This document shows, one piece after another, positions 8,347 to 16,544 of a stretch of 64,000 nucleotides of DNA (the first letter of the stretch is position 1; every line of letters begins with the position of its first letter). The DNA is from Desulfurococcales archaeon (GTDB lineage Archaea; Thermoproteota; Thermoprotei_A; Sulfolobales; Acidilobaceae). The notes beneath the pieces are model-generated. The model was given only the letters and a program-made list of their open reading frames with translations. It made no database searches and was not told the DNA's origin. A program made the position numbers and the translations under genes. The stretch spans positions 1 through 64,000 of the forward strand of contig WAOT01000040.1 in NCBI GenBank assembly GCA_015521115.1, in the 5' to 3' direction.

Positions 8347-9303
8347 ATGAGAGGAGTGCTCATCAACGCCCCAGCACATCTACACGTAGGAAACCCTGAC
8401 ATAGAGGGGCGCTATGGCAGGCTATATGGGACACTGGGTTTCACAGTATCGGAGCCCAAAGTAGTTGTCAGGGCTAGGCCCGGTGAACCGTCATGCCAGT
8501 GTTCCAGGTGGGAGGCGGAGAAGATCTTCTCAGACTTTATGGTGCGCTACCGAGAGTGCCCTGTACAGGTAGAAGTTGTTGAAGAGATCCCACCGCACAT
8601 AGGACTCGGTTCAACAACCCCCCTCTTATTGTCAATAGCCCACGCAATATCAACCCTCTGCGGAAAAAGATTCGACCCCCTAATCGAGGCCCCGCGAATG
8701 GGTCGAGGGTTAGTTAGTGGGCTAGGCGTGCACTCATACGTACACGGCGGATTCATAGTTGACGGGGGCTTTAGAACTAGCGGTAAGAGGAGTGTCCCCC
8801 CACTAATATTCCGAGCCGAGATCCCCGGGAACCTCTCATTCCTAATAGCGGTACCAAGTAGACCATTACCCAGGATCTTAAGGCTCAAGGAAAAGGAGGA
8901 TGAGATCCTGGAGCAGATGCCGAAAATGGATCCTCAAATGGCTGACAAACTGTCGCGTATAGTCTTGATGGGCATACTTCCCTACATCGCGGAGGGAGAC
9001 TGGATTACTGCTGGCAAACACATAACATTATTCAACAGGATGTTAGGTGAGTACTGGTCAAAAGAGCAAGGGGGGATCTACTGCTGTGAAGAATCAGAAA
9101 TATTAGTAGAACTCATGGAAAAGAGGGGAGCAGTGCTCGTAGCCCAATCGAGCTGGGGGCCGACAGTTTATGGTCTATTCCCCGAGAAGAGAGAAGGGGA
9201 GATTCTACCCGAGATCCAGGAAACCATAGAGACGATCGGTGGCGGACAGGCTTGGATTGCAAACCCGAGAAACCGTGGAGCGAAGGTGATCGTACAGTGG
9301 TGA
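8347..9303 (+). CDS. Beta-ribofuranosylaminobenzene 5'-phosphate synthase family protein
   Basis: A GHMP-fold enzyme that condenses PRPP with 4-aminobenzoate (or 4-hydroxybenzoate) to begin methanopterin-type cofactor synthesis. Features: APAHLHVGNPDI at the N-terminus, IPPHIGLGSTTPLLLSIAHAI (the glycine-rich GHMP loop), GRGLVSGLGVHSYVHGGFIVDGG, and a final QSSWGPTVYGLFP block typical of RFAP synthases. I start it at ATG 8347 (318 aa); a start at 8299 adds only an unrelated N-terminal stretch. Its TGA overlaps the next gene's GTG (GTGA at 9300-9303), implying translational coupling. Confidence 0.85.
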   Translation: MRGVLINAPAHLHVGNPDIEGRYGRLYGTLGFTVSEPKVVVRARPGEPSCQCSRWEAEKIFSDFMVRYRECPVQVEVVEEIPPHIGLGSTTPLLLSIAHAISTLCGKRFDPLIEAPRMGRGLVSGLGVHSYVHGGFIVDGGFRTSGKRSVPPLIFRAEIPGNLSFLIAVPSRPLPRILRLKEKEDEILEQMPKMDPQMADKLSRIVLMGILPYIAEGDWITAGKHITLFNRMLGEYWSKEQGGIYCCEESEILVELMEKRGAVLVAQSSWGPTVYGLFPEKREGEILPEIQETIETIGGGQAWIANPRNRGAKVIVQW

Positions 9304-10460
9304 AGGCGGCGGGAGTAGACCCGGGAACCGGTAGCATGGATATTTTAGGGTTTGACGAGGACGGTATGAAAGTAATCCTGGATGTAGCGATCCCTAGGAC
9401 TGAGGTTACAAGGAACCCATCAATCATTATAAGAATACTCGAGCAGTCACACAAGGTGCATAGACTCGACGCCATAGTAACGCCATCCGGATACGGAATG
9501 CCTCTCAAGAGAGCCCAGGAGGCCGAAGACTGGGAGATCAGGGAGGCGACATTTATTCACTGCGACGACTATAGGAGGAGGCTCCAGATCGTGGGCTTGA
9601 GAGAGCTCATGTTCCGATTTAGAGAATCCGGACTGCCAGCATGGTTCACTCCGGGAGGGGTTCACCTGCCAACAATACCCTACTATAGAAAGTCCAACAA
9701 GATCGACATGGGCACGGCAGACAAGATCTTCACAATAGCAGCGAGCCTCGCCAGGGAAAAAGACGAGTTCGGTGTTGAACCCGGTGATATCGATATAATA
9801 GTGATCGAGGCGGGGAAGGCGTACAACAGTGTAATGCTTGTATCAGGCGGAGAGCTCGTAGATGCAATAGCAGGGACAGCAGGCTTCTGGGGTTTCATGG
9901 GGGCAGGCCATATGGACTCCGAGCTAGCCTATGCACTTGCAGCAGTAAAACCACGGTTCTCTAAGGCACTCCTCTTCCGGGGCGGGGTATCAACGCTCAC
10001 GGGGATAGGTGATCTCCAGGAGCTTGCAGATCGCTTACAAGCAGGAGATACCCGGGCCCTACTAGCGGTCAGGATACTTTCAGAGTCAATCACAAAGGCG
10101 GTAGCAGCACTAGCAATCGCCAACAATGTGAGGCCCCGAAGGGTATATGTTAGTGGCCGCATATTCAGGGTGGATCCAATAGCCTCCCACATAGTCACAG
10201 AGCTGCGGAAGACCGCCAGGCATCTACCGGGAACCCCCAAAGTGGTGAGGCCTATGAGGCTAGGATTAAAGACTAAGGAGGCGGCAACGGGGGCGGCCCT
10301 GATAGCCAACGGTCTCGCCGGTGGGAAGTACTCCTGGATAGTGGACTCACTACGTCTAAGGGAGGCTAAAGGTTCGATCTTCGACACGGTCAGCAACGAT
10401 CTCGCCGAAGAGCTTAAACAATACTTCCACAAGGAGTGCCCGGGAGAGCCTTTTGCATAG
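9300..10460 (+). CDS. DUF1464 family protein, ASKHA (acetate kinase/Hsp70-actin) fold
   Basis: A 386-residue archaeal protein of unknown function. The N-terminal AAGVDPGTGSMDILGFDE is the phosphate-1-like motif of the actin/Hsp70/sugar-kinase superfamily. IDIIVIEAGKAYNSVMLVSGG and GTAGFWGFMGAGH lie mid-protein, and VRPRRVYVSGRIFRVD resembles the adenosine motif. This suggests ATP binding. GTG 9300 has GGTGAT nine bases upstream and overlaps the stop of the RFAP synthase gene. The coupling suggests a role with pterin synthesis or PRPP-linked metabolism, but this is inference. Confidence 0.8.
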   Translation: MKAAGVDPGTGSMDILGFDEDGMKVILDVAIPRTEVTRNPSIIIRILEQSHKVHRLDAIVTPSGYGMPLKRAQEAEDWEIREATFIHCDDYRRRLQIVGLRELMFRFRESGLPAWFTPGGVHLPTIPYYRKSNKIDMGTADKIFTIAASLAREKDEFGVEPGDIDIIVIEAGKAYNSVMLVSGGELVDAIAGTAGFWGFMGAGHMDSELAYALAAVKPRFSKALLFRGGVSTLTGIGDLQELADRLQAGDTRALLAVRILSESITKAVAALAIANNVRPRRVYVSGRIFRVDPIASHIVTELRKTARHLPGTPKVVRPMRLGLKTKEAATGAALIANGLAGGKYSWIVDSLRLREAKGSIFDTVSNDLAEELKQYFHKECPGEPFA

Positions 10461-10556
10461 GAGGAGTAGTGCAAGACCTAGAGCAATATGGAAGCCACCA
10501 CGATAATCCCCCTCATCAGCAATTCGTATGCGAGTAGAACGGGTGGGGTGTCCGTT

Positions 10557-11732
10557 ATGCCCGCGAAGAAGGTGGTTATAATTGGCGGTGGAATAGCAGG
10601 CATGGGAGTCGCTAAGACCCTCAGGGAGCAGGCCGGTGACGCCTTCGACATAACAGTAATAACTAAGGACACATTCTACATGGCAGGGCCCAGCAGGCCC
10701 CTCATTCTTACAGGAGAGCAGAGCTATGATAGGATCACAAGAGGTTATGAGGAGGCAGCCAAGAACCTAAAAATCAACCTGGTCAACGGCCTCGTAACCA
10801 GAATAGACCCGACAGAGAGGAAAGTATACCTGGCTGAGTCCCCCACTAAACCCACCGTCCCCAGCATAGAGTACGACTACCTCATAGTAGCACCGGGCGT
10901 AGTCCTAGACGGAACCTCCATAGAGGGCTACTCAGAGAATAGGGCCAACATAGCTAACGTCTACGAGCCCGGTAGGGTGGATGTCCTCAAGAAGAGAGTG
11001 TGGAGCATAAACGAGGGCACCGTAGTAGTCTACGCACCCAAAATGCCGTACCGATGTGCTCCCGCCCCCAGCGAGACCACACTCCTAATCCACACAGTAT
11101 TGAAGCACAGGGGTGTTAGGGAGAAGGTTAGACTAGTCCACATAGACGCAAACGACAAACCCCAGCCGCCAGTAATAGCTGACATAGTGAAGTCCCTCTT
11201 CGAAAGCGCCGGCATAGAGCTTATCACTAGCAGGGAGATAGCCGAGATAGGGGCAGACTACATCGTGCTAAGCGACGGAGAAAAGATCGAGTATAACATA
11301 CTAGCAATGCTAGAACCCAACAGGGCCCCACAATTCGTGGCGGAAGCAGGCCTAGGCGACAAGTGGTTCGAGGTCAGGAGCCCCACCGACCTGAGGAGCG
11401 TGAAGTATGACGACATATACGGGGTAGGAGACGTCGCGAAACTACCGTTCCCTAAGAACCAGGAAATAGCGTACGAGAGTGCACTCTTCGCGGCAAACAA
11501 GATCCTAGATGAAACAGGCACCGGCGAACCGGTGAAAGTGCAGTACGCCTTCCTCGGCTGGGCATATGTTGGCAACCTGGAAGGGAGGCTAGAGAGCCTC
11601 AGTGTCAGGTTCGGCCTAAACTTCACCACTAAACCACCAAAGCCCACGAAAGACCCGGAGCCGAGAGCAGAGTACACGAAGGCAAAGGACAGCTGGGAGC
11701 AGGCATACCTGAGGAACCTATTCCTTTATTAA
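10557..11732 (+). CDS. SQR-like FAD/NAD(P)-dependent oxidoreductase
   Basis: A 391-residue flavoprotein of the sulfide:quinone oxidoreductase / flavocytochrome c family. The Rossmann FAD motif [17 protein letters not shown] is at the N-terminus; [10 protein letters not shown] is the typical ATG-like motif; [11 protein letters not shown] near residue 185 has a Cys at the position of a redox-active cysteine; and [11 protein letters not shown] is the second FAD motif. ATG 10557 follows GGGTGGGG. If an SQR, it would pass electrons from sulfide to membrane quinones, fitting a sulfur-metabolising hyperthermophile. The absence of an obvious second catalytic Cys leaves the substrate open. Confidence 0.75.
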   Translation: MPAKKVVIIGGGIAGMGVAKTLREQAGDAFDITVITKDTFYMAGPSRPLILTGEQSYDRITRGYEEAAKNLKINLVNGLVTRIDPTERKVYLAESPTKPTVPSIEYDYLIVAPGVVLDGTSIEGYSENRANIANVYEPGRVDVLKKRVWSINEGTVVVYAPKMPYRCAPAPSETTLLIHTVLKHRGVREKVRLVHIDANDKPQPPVIADIVKSLFESAGIELITSREIAEIGADYIVLSDGEKIEYNILAMLEPNRAPQFVAEAGLGDKWFEVRSPTDLRSVKYDDIYGVGDVAKLPFPKNQEIAYESALFAANKILDETGTGEPVKVQYAFLGWAYVGNLEGRLESLSVRFGLNFTTKPPKPTKDPEPRAEYTKAKDSWEQAYLRNLFLY

Positions 11733-11819
11733 CCCCCTACAACCACTTATTTGATCTTTTACACAGGGAATGCGTTAGCCTTTCCTTTATCCCATATTCC
11801 AATGTGAAAACCGTTGGTT

Positions 11820-11875
11820 AGGTATATATTGCGTACTGACCACTTTTCTCCCACCGGATAGTGGGAAAAGAGTGG
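11820..11875 (+). promoter_or_regulatory. Subtilase promoter with operator-like inverted repeat
   Basis: A TATA box (GTATATATTG, 11822-11831) lies about 65 bases before the subtilase start. At the expected transcription start, CTTTTCTCCCAC (11843-11854) and GTGGGAAAAGAG (11861-11872) form an imperfect inverted repeat around CGGATA. It could bind a dimeric regulator or fold at the mRNA 5' end. The sequence is visible; the function is inferred. Confidence 0.4.
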
Positions 11876-11891
11876 GGATCCGGAGTTGAGA

Positions 11892-14396
11892 ATGGGATAT
11901 GTCTTTGCGGTTCTCATGATTGCCGTCTTCCTGGCGGCCCCAGTCGCTTCCTCATTCACCCCTCAGTTTTCTCATAACAACCTCGCGTATAATTCGCTCA
12001 CATTAATGATGAGCTTCTCTAAGATCGATCCTGCAGTATTGCAGGATCTCCTGGATGATGGGAAGGCAACCTTCATGGTCATAATGACTAACGCCCCGAG
12101 CGGCTACGCCTCGAACAATCCATTCTCCATCGCCTCGTATCTCAGGGAGTACGCATCATATTATCAGGCCCAGACCGTCCCCTTAGTCCTAGCGACGGGA
12201 GGAAAGGTTCTGAGACAGTTCTGGATTGAGAATGCAGAGCTCGTGGAGGGCTCTCTCCTGACAGCCCTCGCACTGGCAAAGCTCCCATTCGTTAAGGCTA
12301 TTGTTCCAAACTTCGAAGTCCACGCCCTCGATCTTGGGAGGGGGCCACAACCCCTAGTAGCTCTAGACGATGTAGCGCCCCAGAGCGTCTCAAGCTGGGG
12401 TATATACAAGATTAAGGCCCCAGACGTTTGGAGCCAGTACGGCGATAGAGGCCAGGGCATCCGAGTGGCAGTACTGGACACGGGGGTCGACATAAGCCAC
12501 CCAGCACTCCAGGGTAAGATGTTCACCGTAAACCCGAGCGACAGCAGGTATCCAGGAGGTTGGATAGAGTTCGACAGCAACGGCAATGCTAAGTGCTCGA
12601 CACCACATGATAGCGGAGAACACGGTACACACGTTAGCGGGACAGTCCTGGGAGGAGACGGGCAAAACATAGCGATAGGGGTAGCCCCCGACGCGAAACT
12701 CATGCACGCCCTAGTACTCCCAGGCGGCAGCGGCAGCTTCGCCAGCGTCCTAGCGGGGATAGAGTGGGCTGTAAGCCCATACGACTGTAACGGCAACCCC
12801 ACCAACGCACCAGCACACGTTATAAGCATGAGCCTCGGAGCCAGCGGCTACTACGGCGACTACCTGCTCGACGCCATAAAGAACGCCCTACAGGCGAACA
12901 TAGTCGTAGTAGCAGCTATAGGCAACGAAGGCCAGGGCACGAGCAGCAACCCAGGAAACATCTGGGGAGTCATAGGCGTGGGCGCAACCGACCAGAACGA
13001 CAACCACGCAAGCTTCAGCAGCGGCGAGGTAGTGAACTGGAACAACCCGCCCAGCAGCTGGCCCTTCTACGGCTACTACCCAAGCCAGTACATCAAGCCT
13101 GACGTGAGCGCGCCCGGAGTGAGCATAACAAGCTCAGTACCAGGAGGCGGATACGCCAGCTGGGACGGTACAAGCATGGCCACACCACACGTAGCAGGCA
13201 CAGTTGCACTCATACTCTCAGCCCTAGGCTGGACAGACTGGAGCGTACAGGACACCCCTGAGAAGGTCTATGAGGCCCTCATAAACACCGCAGTAGACCT
13301 GGGACAGTCGGGCCAGGACACGGAGTACGGATACGGTAGGATAGACGCCTACGAGGCCGTAACATACGCCCTCAACCACTACGGCGGTGGCGGAGGTGGT
13401 GGCGGTGGCGGTAACGAGCCGCAGCCACAGCCCGGTAAGATCTATGGCTACGTATACAGTCAGGCAACAGGCCAGGCCATCGCAGGGGCTGTTGTGACGG
13501 TTGAGGGCGTGGGCAGCACTACAACGGACAGCAACGGGTACTACGAGATAACAGTGAACCCGGGGACATACACCGTGAAAGCCGAGGCAGACGGCTACTA
13601 CTCACAGACTAAGAACGTCACAGTAGGAGACGGACAGCAGGTGAAGGTAGACTTCGCGCTCCAGCCAATACCGCAGAATGGAGAGAAGGTTGCAGTGATA
13701 GGCGACACAGCAGGGAACATAGTGCAGTACCTGCAGCAGAAGGGATATACGGTAGTAGCATACCAGAGCGTGACCAGCTTCCTAAGCCACGCTGACAGTG
13801 ACATAAAAGTGGTAGTCGTAAACTACTGGGACGGGAGCGACCACGATAAGATGCCGAGTAAGGACGAGCTGCTCCAGTTCCTATCATACATAGATAGCCA
13901 CAACATAGGCCTAGTAGCCTTGGATGGAGCATATGAGGGCAAGGGCACAATGGGCTACATACTTTACCACTACAACAAAGCAGTAGAGCAGGCGGGCTAC
14001 GCGGCACCAGATAGCAGGGACTATGGGTACACCTATGACACATACGTTGCCGTATACGTAGTAGACAGCAGCCACCCGATCTACAACGGAATAGACGGCC
14101 ACTACTACCTAGTAGACACAAGCAATAGCCAGTACGCAGACTACGTGTATGTAGACTTCAACGATGACAGCGGAGTACAGGTGCTAGGAAAGATAGCAGT
14201 ATACACATGGTGGGGATGGACTATTAAGGGAGCAACAATAGCCGTCTACGACGCACCCGGCCCGGAGAACTGGGTGTTCCTGTTCAGCGGGCTCGACGGC
14301 TACTGGCTACAGTACCTACAGCCCGGGGCAGACGGCGAGTACAGCCAGCAGAGCCATCTCGTGCTCTCCAACGCAATAGAAGTAGCAAGCCCATAA
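11892..14396 (+). CDS. Secreted subtilisin-like serine protease (S8) with C-terminal accessory domains
   Basis: A large exported protease of 834 residues. A signal peptide (MGYVFAVLMIAVFLAAPVASS) is followed by an I9-like propeptide and then the catalytic domain: Asp in AVLDTGVDISHP (~196), His in EHGTHVSGTV (~244), Asn in AAIGNEG (~345) and Ser in GTSMATPHVAG (~428). A poly-glycine hinge (~498-507) leads to a carboxypeptidase-regulatory-like Ig module (GKIYGYVYSQATGQAIAGAVV). The C-terminal ~250-residue domain (KVAVIGDTAGNIVQYLQQKG) resembles a ThuA/GATase-like alpha/beta fold. ATG 11892 follows GGAG. It lies upstream of the S-layer gene and may work at the cell surface. Confidence 0.93.
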   Translation: MGYVFAVLMIAVFLAAPVASSFTPQFSHNNLAYNSLTLMMSFSKIDPAVLQDLLDDGKATFMVIMTNAPSGYASNNPFSIASYLREYASYYQAQTVPLVLATGGKVLRQFWIENAELVEGSLLTALALAKLPFVKAIVPNFEVHALDLGRGPQPLVALDDVAPQSVSSWGIYKIKAPDVWSQYGDRGQGIRVAVLDTGVDISHPALQGKMFTVNPSDSRYPGGWIEFDSNGNAKCSTPHDSGEHGTHVSGTVLGGDGQNIAIGVAPDAKLMHALVLPGGSGSFASVLAGIEWAVSPYDCNGNPTNAPAHVISMSLGASGYYGDYLLDAIKNALQANIVVVAAIGNEGQGTSSNPGNIWGVIGVGATDQNDNHASFSSGEVVNWNNPPSSWPFYGYYPSQYIKPDVSAPGVSITSSVPGGGYASWDGTSMATPHVAGTVALILSALGWTDWSVQDTPEKVYEALINTAVDLGQSGQDTEYGYGRIDAYEAVTYALNHYGGGGGGGGGGNEPQPQPGKIYGYVYSQATGQAIAGAVVTVEGVGSTTTDSNGYYEITVNPGTYTVKAEADGYYSQTKNVTVGDGQQVKVDFALQPIPQNGEKVAVIGDTAGNIVQYLQQKGYTVVAYQSVTSFLSHADSDIKVVVVNYWDGSDHDKMPSKDELLQFLSYIDSHNIGLVALDGAYEGKGTMGYILYHYNKAVEQAGYAAPDSRDYGYTYDTYVAVYVVDSSHPIYNGIDGHYYLVDTSNSQYADYVYVDFNDDSGVQVLGKIAVYTWWGWTIKGATIAVYDAPGPENWVFLFSGLDGYWLQYLQPGADGEYSQQSHLVLSNAIEVASP

Positions 14397-14521
14397 CCCC
14401 CTGTCCATTTTCCCCCCATCCTATCAGGAACTACTCGATTTTCCCATCTGGGGTTTCCGGCTGACAATCCTGTTAGAGGCCTAAAACCACCCGCCCATAC
14501 ACCGACTCGAGGGGTCTGGGT

Positions 14522-14983
14522 TTGGACATCCTCTTTGAGGGAACTATAATCGTAGTAGATATAGACAGGATGGAGGAGACCGTCAAGGAAAGAGGGTGGA
14601 GCGAGTATAAACCAAACCCGGCAACCGGTAAACTCTCACAACTTATTGAGAAGTTTGCGAGTAAGTGGGGGGCCGTAATAGTATATGGGCTTGACTGGGA
14701 GAGGGGGACTGAGGAGGCTGTAATTGAGATACCCCTCACCGACCCACACGATGTGAAAGATGATTTAGTGGAAATTGCGAGAGAAATGGAGGAGACTGGA
14801 GTGACTCTGACCATAGTAGCAATACGCTCCCCTATAACAGGGAGACCCGCAAGGAGTAGGAGAGAAGCGTATAGCGGTTACAGGAGGAGGGCTAAGAAGA
14901 TCTTAGAGTCCCTAAAAAGGAAAGGGGGAGGAACCGTCTACATAGACGGCGAGATAGTATACAGGCGTGGAACGCCATGCTAG
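14522..14983 (+). CDS. Conserved archaeal hypothetical protein
   Basis: A 153-residue cytosolic protein starting at TTG 14522. It begins with a strand-rich half (MDILFEGTIIVVDIDRMEE, then WGAVIVYGLDWERGTEEAV) and ends in a basic helix (SRREAYSGYRRRAKKILESLKRKG) and a beta-hairpin (GTVYIDGEIVYRRG). The basic C-terminus hints at nucleic-acid binding. I do not recognise a named family. It stands 50 bp before the MATE gene and may share its transcript. Confidence 0.6.
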   Translation: MDILFEGTIIVVDIDRMEETVKERGWSEYKPNPATGKLSQLIEKFASKWGAVIVYGLDWERGTEEAVIEIPLTDPHDVKDDLVEIAREMEETGVTLTIVAIRSPITGRPARSRREAYSGYRRRAKKILESLKRKGGGTVYIDGEIVYRRGTPC

Positions 14984-15035
14984 AGAAGACTTATCAAATA
15001 AGAGAACACTCCCCCGCAAACTCTAGGGGCATTAG

Positions 15036-16391
15036 GTGCAAAAACAGCCTATCGGAAGAGCCGAGATCTGGCGGGAGCTGCTGCGGATAGGACTACCCCT
15101 AATGCTAGCAGAGTCGCTGGATAGTGTCCTATGGATAACCGATACGTACTTTGTCAGCAACCTAGGAGACGTTGCAGTCGAGGCGGTAGGACTTGGAGGG
15201 TATATCGGCTGGCTGACATTCACTGTGTCGTCAATATTCTACATGGGAGCCCTAGTCCTCGTCTCCCAAGCAGCAGGCGCGGGAAAGCACGAGAAGGCTG
15301 AAGAGGCCCTCGCGGAGACCCTCTCCCTCTCCCTCCTACTCGGCTTGCCCGTCGGGATATCCATGTGGCTATTCTCACCCCTACTCGCAGGCCTTATAGC
15401 CGGGCCCCGAGTATCGGGAGAGGCTGTCAGGTTAGCTGTAGCTTACTATAGGGCTAGGATCCCAGGTATTCTAGTCTCATACCCTGCAGCAGCACTGGCC
15501 AGTGCATACAGGGGGTATGGAAGGACTAAGCCGATACTCTGGGGTTCAATGACTTACACTACAGCTAACATCCTACTCGACCCGATCCTAATCTTCGGCC
15601 TCCTAGGTACCCCAAAACTGGGAGTTATAGGGGCAGGCGTGGCGAGCTCTATAGCCTCGCTCGTATACCTGCTCGTCCTCCTACTCCTGTTAGCTGCGAG
15701 CCTGCCCATAAGACCACGCTTATACATGCCGAGAAAGTATGCGGTAACGGCAGTAAAACTGGGTGTCCCCACATTTATTGAGAGGCTTGTCACGGTCTCC
15801 GGGCACATGGCGTACTTAGGCGTTATAGCTAGATGCGGGGACGAGAGCCTTGCAGCGCATACTATAGGAGTTAGGATAGAGAGCCTCGCATTCCTCCCAC
15901 TATATAGTATGTCAGAAGCGGCAGCCGCGTTGACGGGGCAGGAGATCGGGAGGGGGGACTACCGGGCAGCTAAGAGAAAGGCGTGGCTCTCGGCAGAGCT
16001 AAACCTCTTAGTTGGCGTAGCTGTGGGGTTACTGCTCGTAACGTTAAAGGATACCCTTCCAGGAGTCTTCACCGAAAACCCGTATACAAGGCAGCTCGCG
16101 GGCATCTACCTCCTCCTCGCAGCAATATCTGAGCCGCTCTTCGGGGAAGCAATATCGCTAACGATGTCAATAAGGGCTGCCGGGAACACCATGATACCTC
16201 TAGCAATCAACACGATAACATACTACTCAGTAAGAGTAACCCTCTCTCCAATCCTAGCAGCACACTTCCCAACCCCCTACTGTGCAGCTGGCGCATGGAT
16301 CACAATGATCCTAGACCACGGTAGCCGAGCAGTCTTAGCATCACTACTACTTGAAAAATACTTCTACCGCCTAGCCAGACGCCTAATATAA
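15036..16391 (+). CDS. MATE family efflux transporter
   Basis: A 451-residue polytopic protein with about twelve hydrophobic helices in two homologous halves, the layout of multidrug and toxic compound extrusion transporters that export organic cations or drugs with Na+ or H+. N-terminal family signatures are present: IGLPLMLAESLDSVLWITDTYFVSNLG, then VGLGGYIGWLT. RIPGILVSYPAAALASAYRGYG and AHTIGVRIESLAFLP correspond to the conserved repeats. It starts at GTG 15036. The actual substrate cannot be told. It sits between surface genes but shows no specific link to them. Confidence 0.92.
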   Translation: MQKQPIGRAEIWRELLRIGLPLMLAESLDSVLWITDTYFVSNLGDVAVEAVGLGGYIGWLTFTVSSIFYMGALVLVSQAAGAGKHEKAEEALAETLSLSLLLGLPVGISMWLFSPLLAGLIAGPRVSGEAVRLAVAYYRARIPGILVSYPAAALASAYRGYGRTKPILWGSMTYTTANILLDPILIFGLLGTPKLGVIGAGVASSIASLVYLLVLLLLLAASLPIRPRLYMPRKYAVTAVKLGVPTFIERLVTVSGHMAYLGVIARCGDESLAAHTIGVRIESLAFLPLYSMSEAAAALTGQEIGRGDYRAAKRKAWLSAELNLLVGVAVGLLLVTLKDTLPGVFTENPYTRQLAGIYLLLAAISEPLFGEAISLTMSIRAAGNTMIPLAINTITYYSVRVTLSPILAAHFPTPYCAAGAWITMILDHGSRAVLASLLLEKYFYRLARRLI

Positions 16392-16463
16392 ACCCCCAAA
16401 GGGCGCCCCCGGGAATCTCCCCCCTTCTCCCCGGGTCTACAATGGTAATGCCCCGGCTTAACC

Positions 16464-16522
16464 CTTAAATAACGAACCACACGACCCATACTGAAAACGA
16501 CAGCCCGAACCCTATCTCGGGC
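16464..16522 (+). promoter_or_regulatory. S-layer gene promoter and 5'-UTR stem-loop
   Basis: CTTAAATAAC at 16464-16473 is a TATA-like box, predicting a start near 16490-16495 and a leader of about 50 nt. Within it, GCCCGA (16503-16508) and TCGGGC (16517-16522) form a perfect six-pair stem with an eight-base loop. AAGGGTG (16531-16537) is the ribosome-binding site. A stable 5' stem could protect this presumably abundant mRNA. Pairing is visible; its role is inferred. Confidence 0.5.
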
Positions 16523-16544
16523 TTAAAAAGAAGGGTGTATGAAT

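Noticed and set aside
9929-10474. Minus-strand 181-codon frame
   Set aside because: Antisense shadow of the DUF1464 gene, Ser/Ala/Pro-rich with no domain.
12164-12829. Minus-strand 221-codon frame within the subtilase gene
   Set aside because: Shadow of the strongly supported protease frame; the active-site motifs are all on the plus strand.
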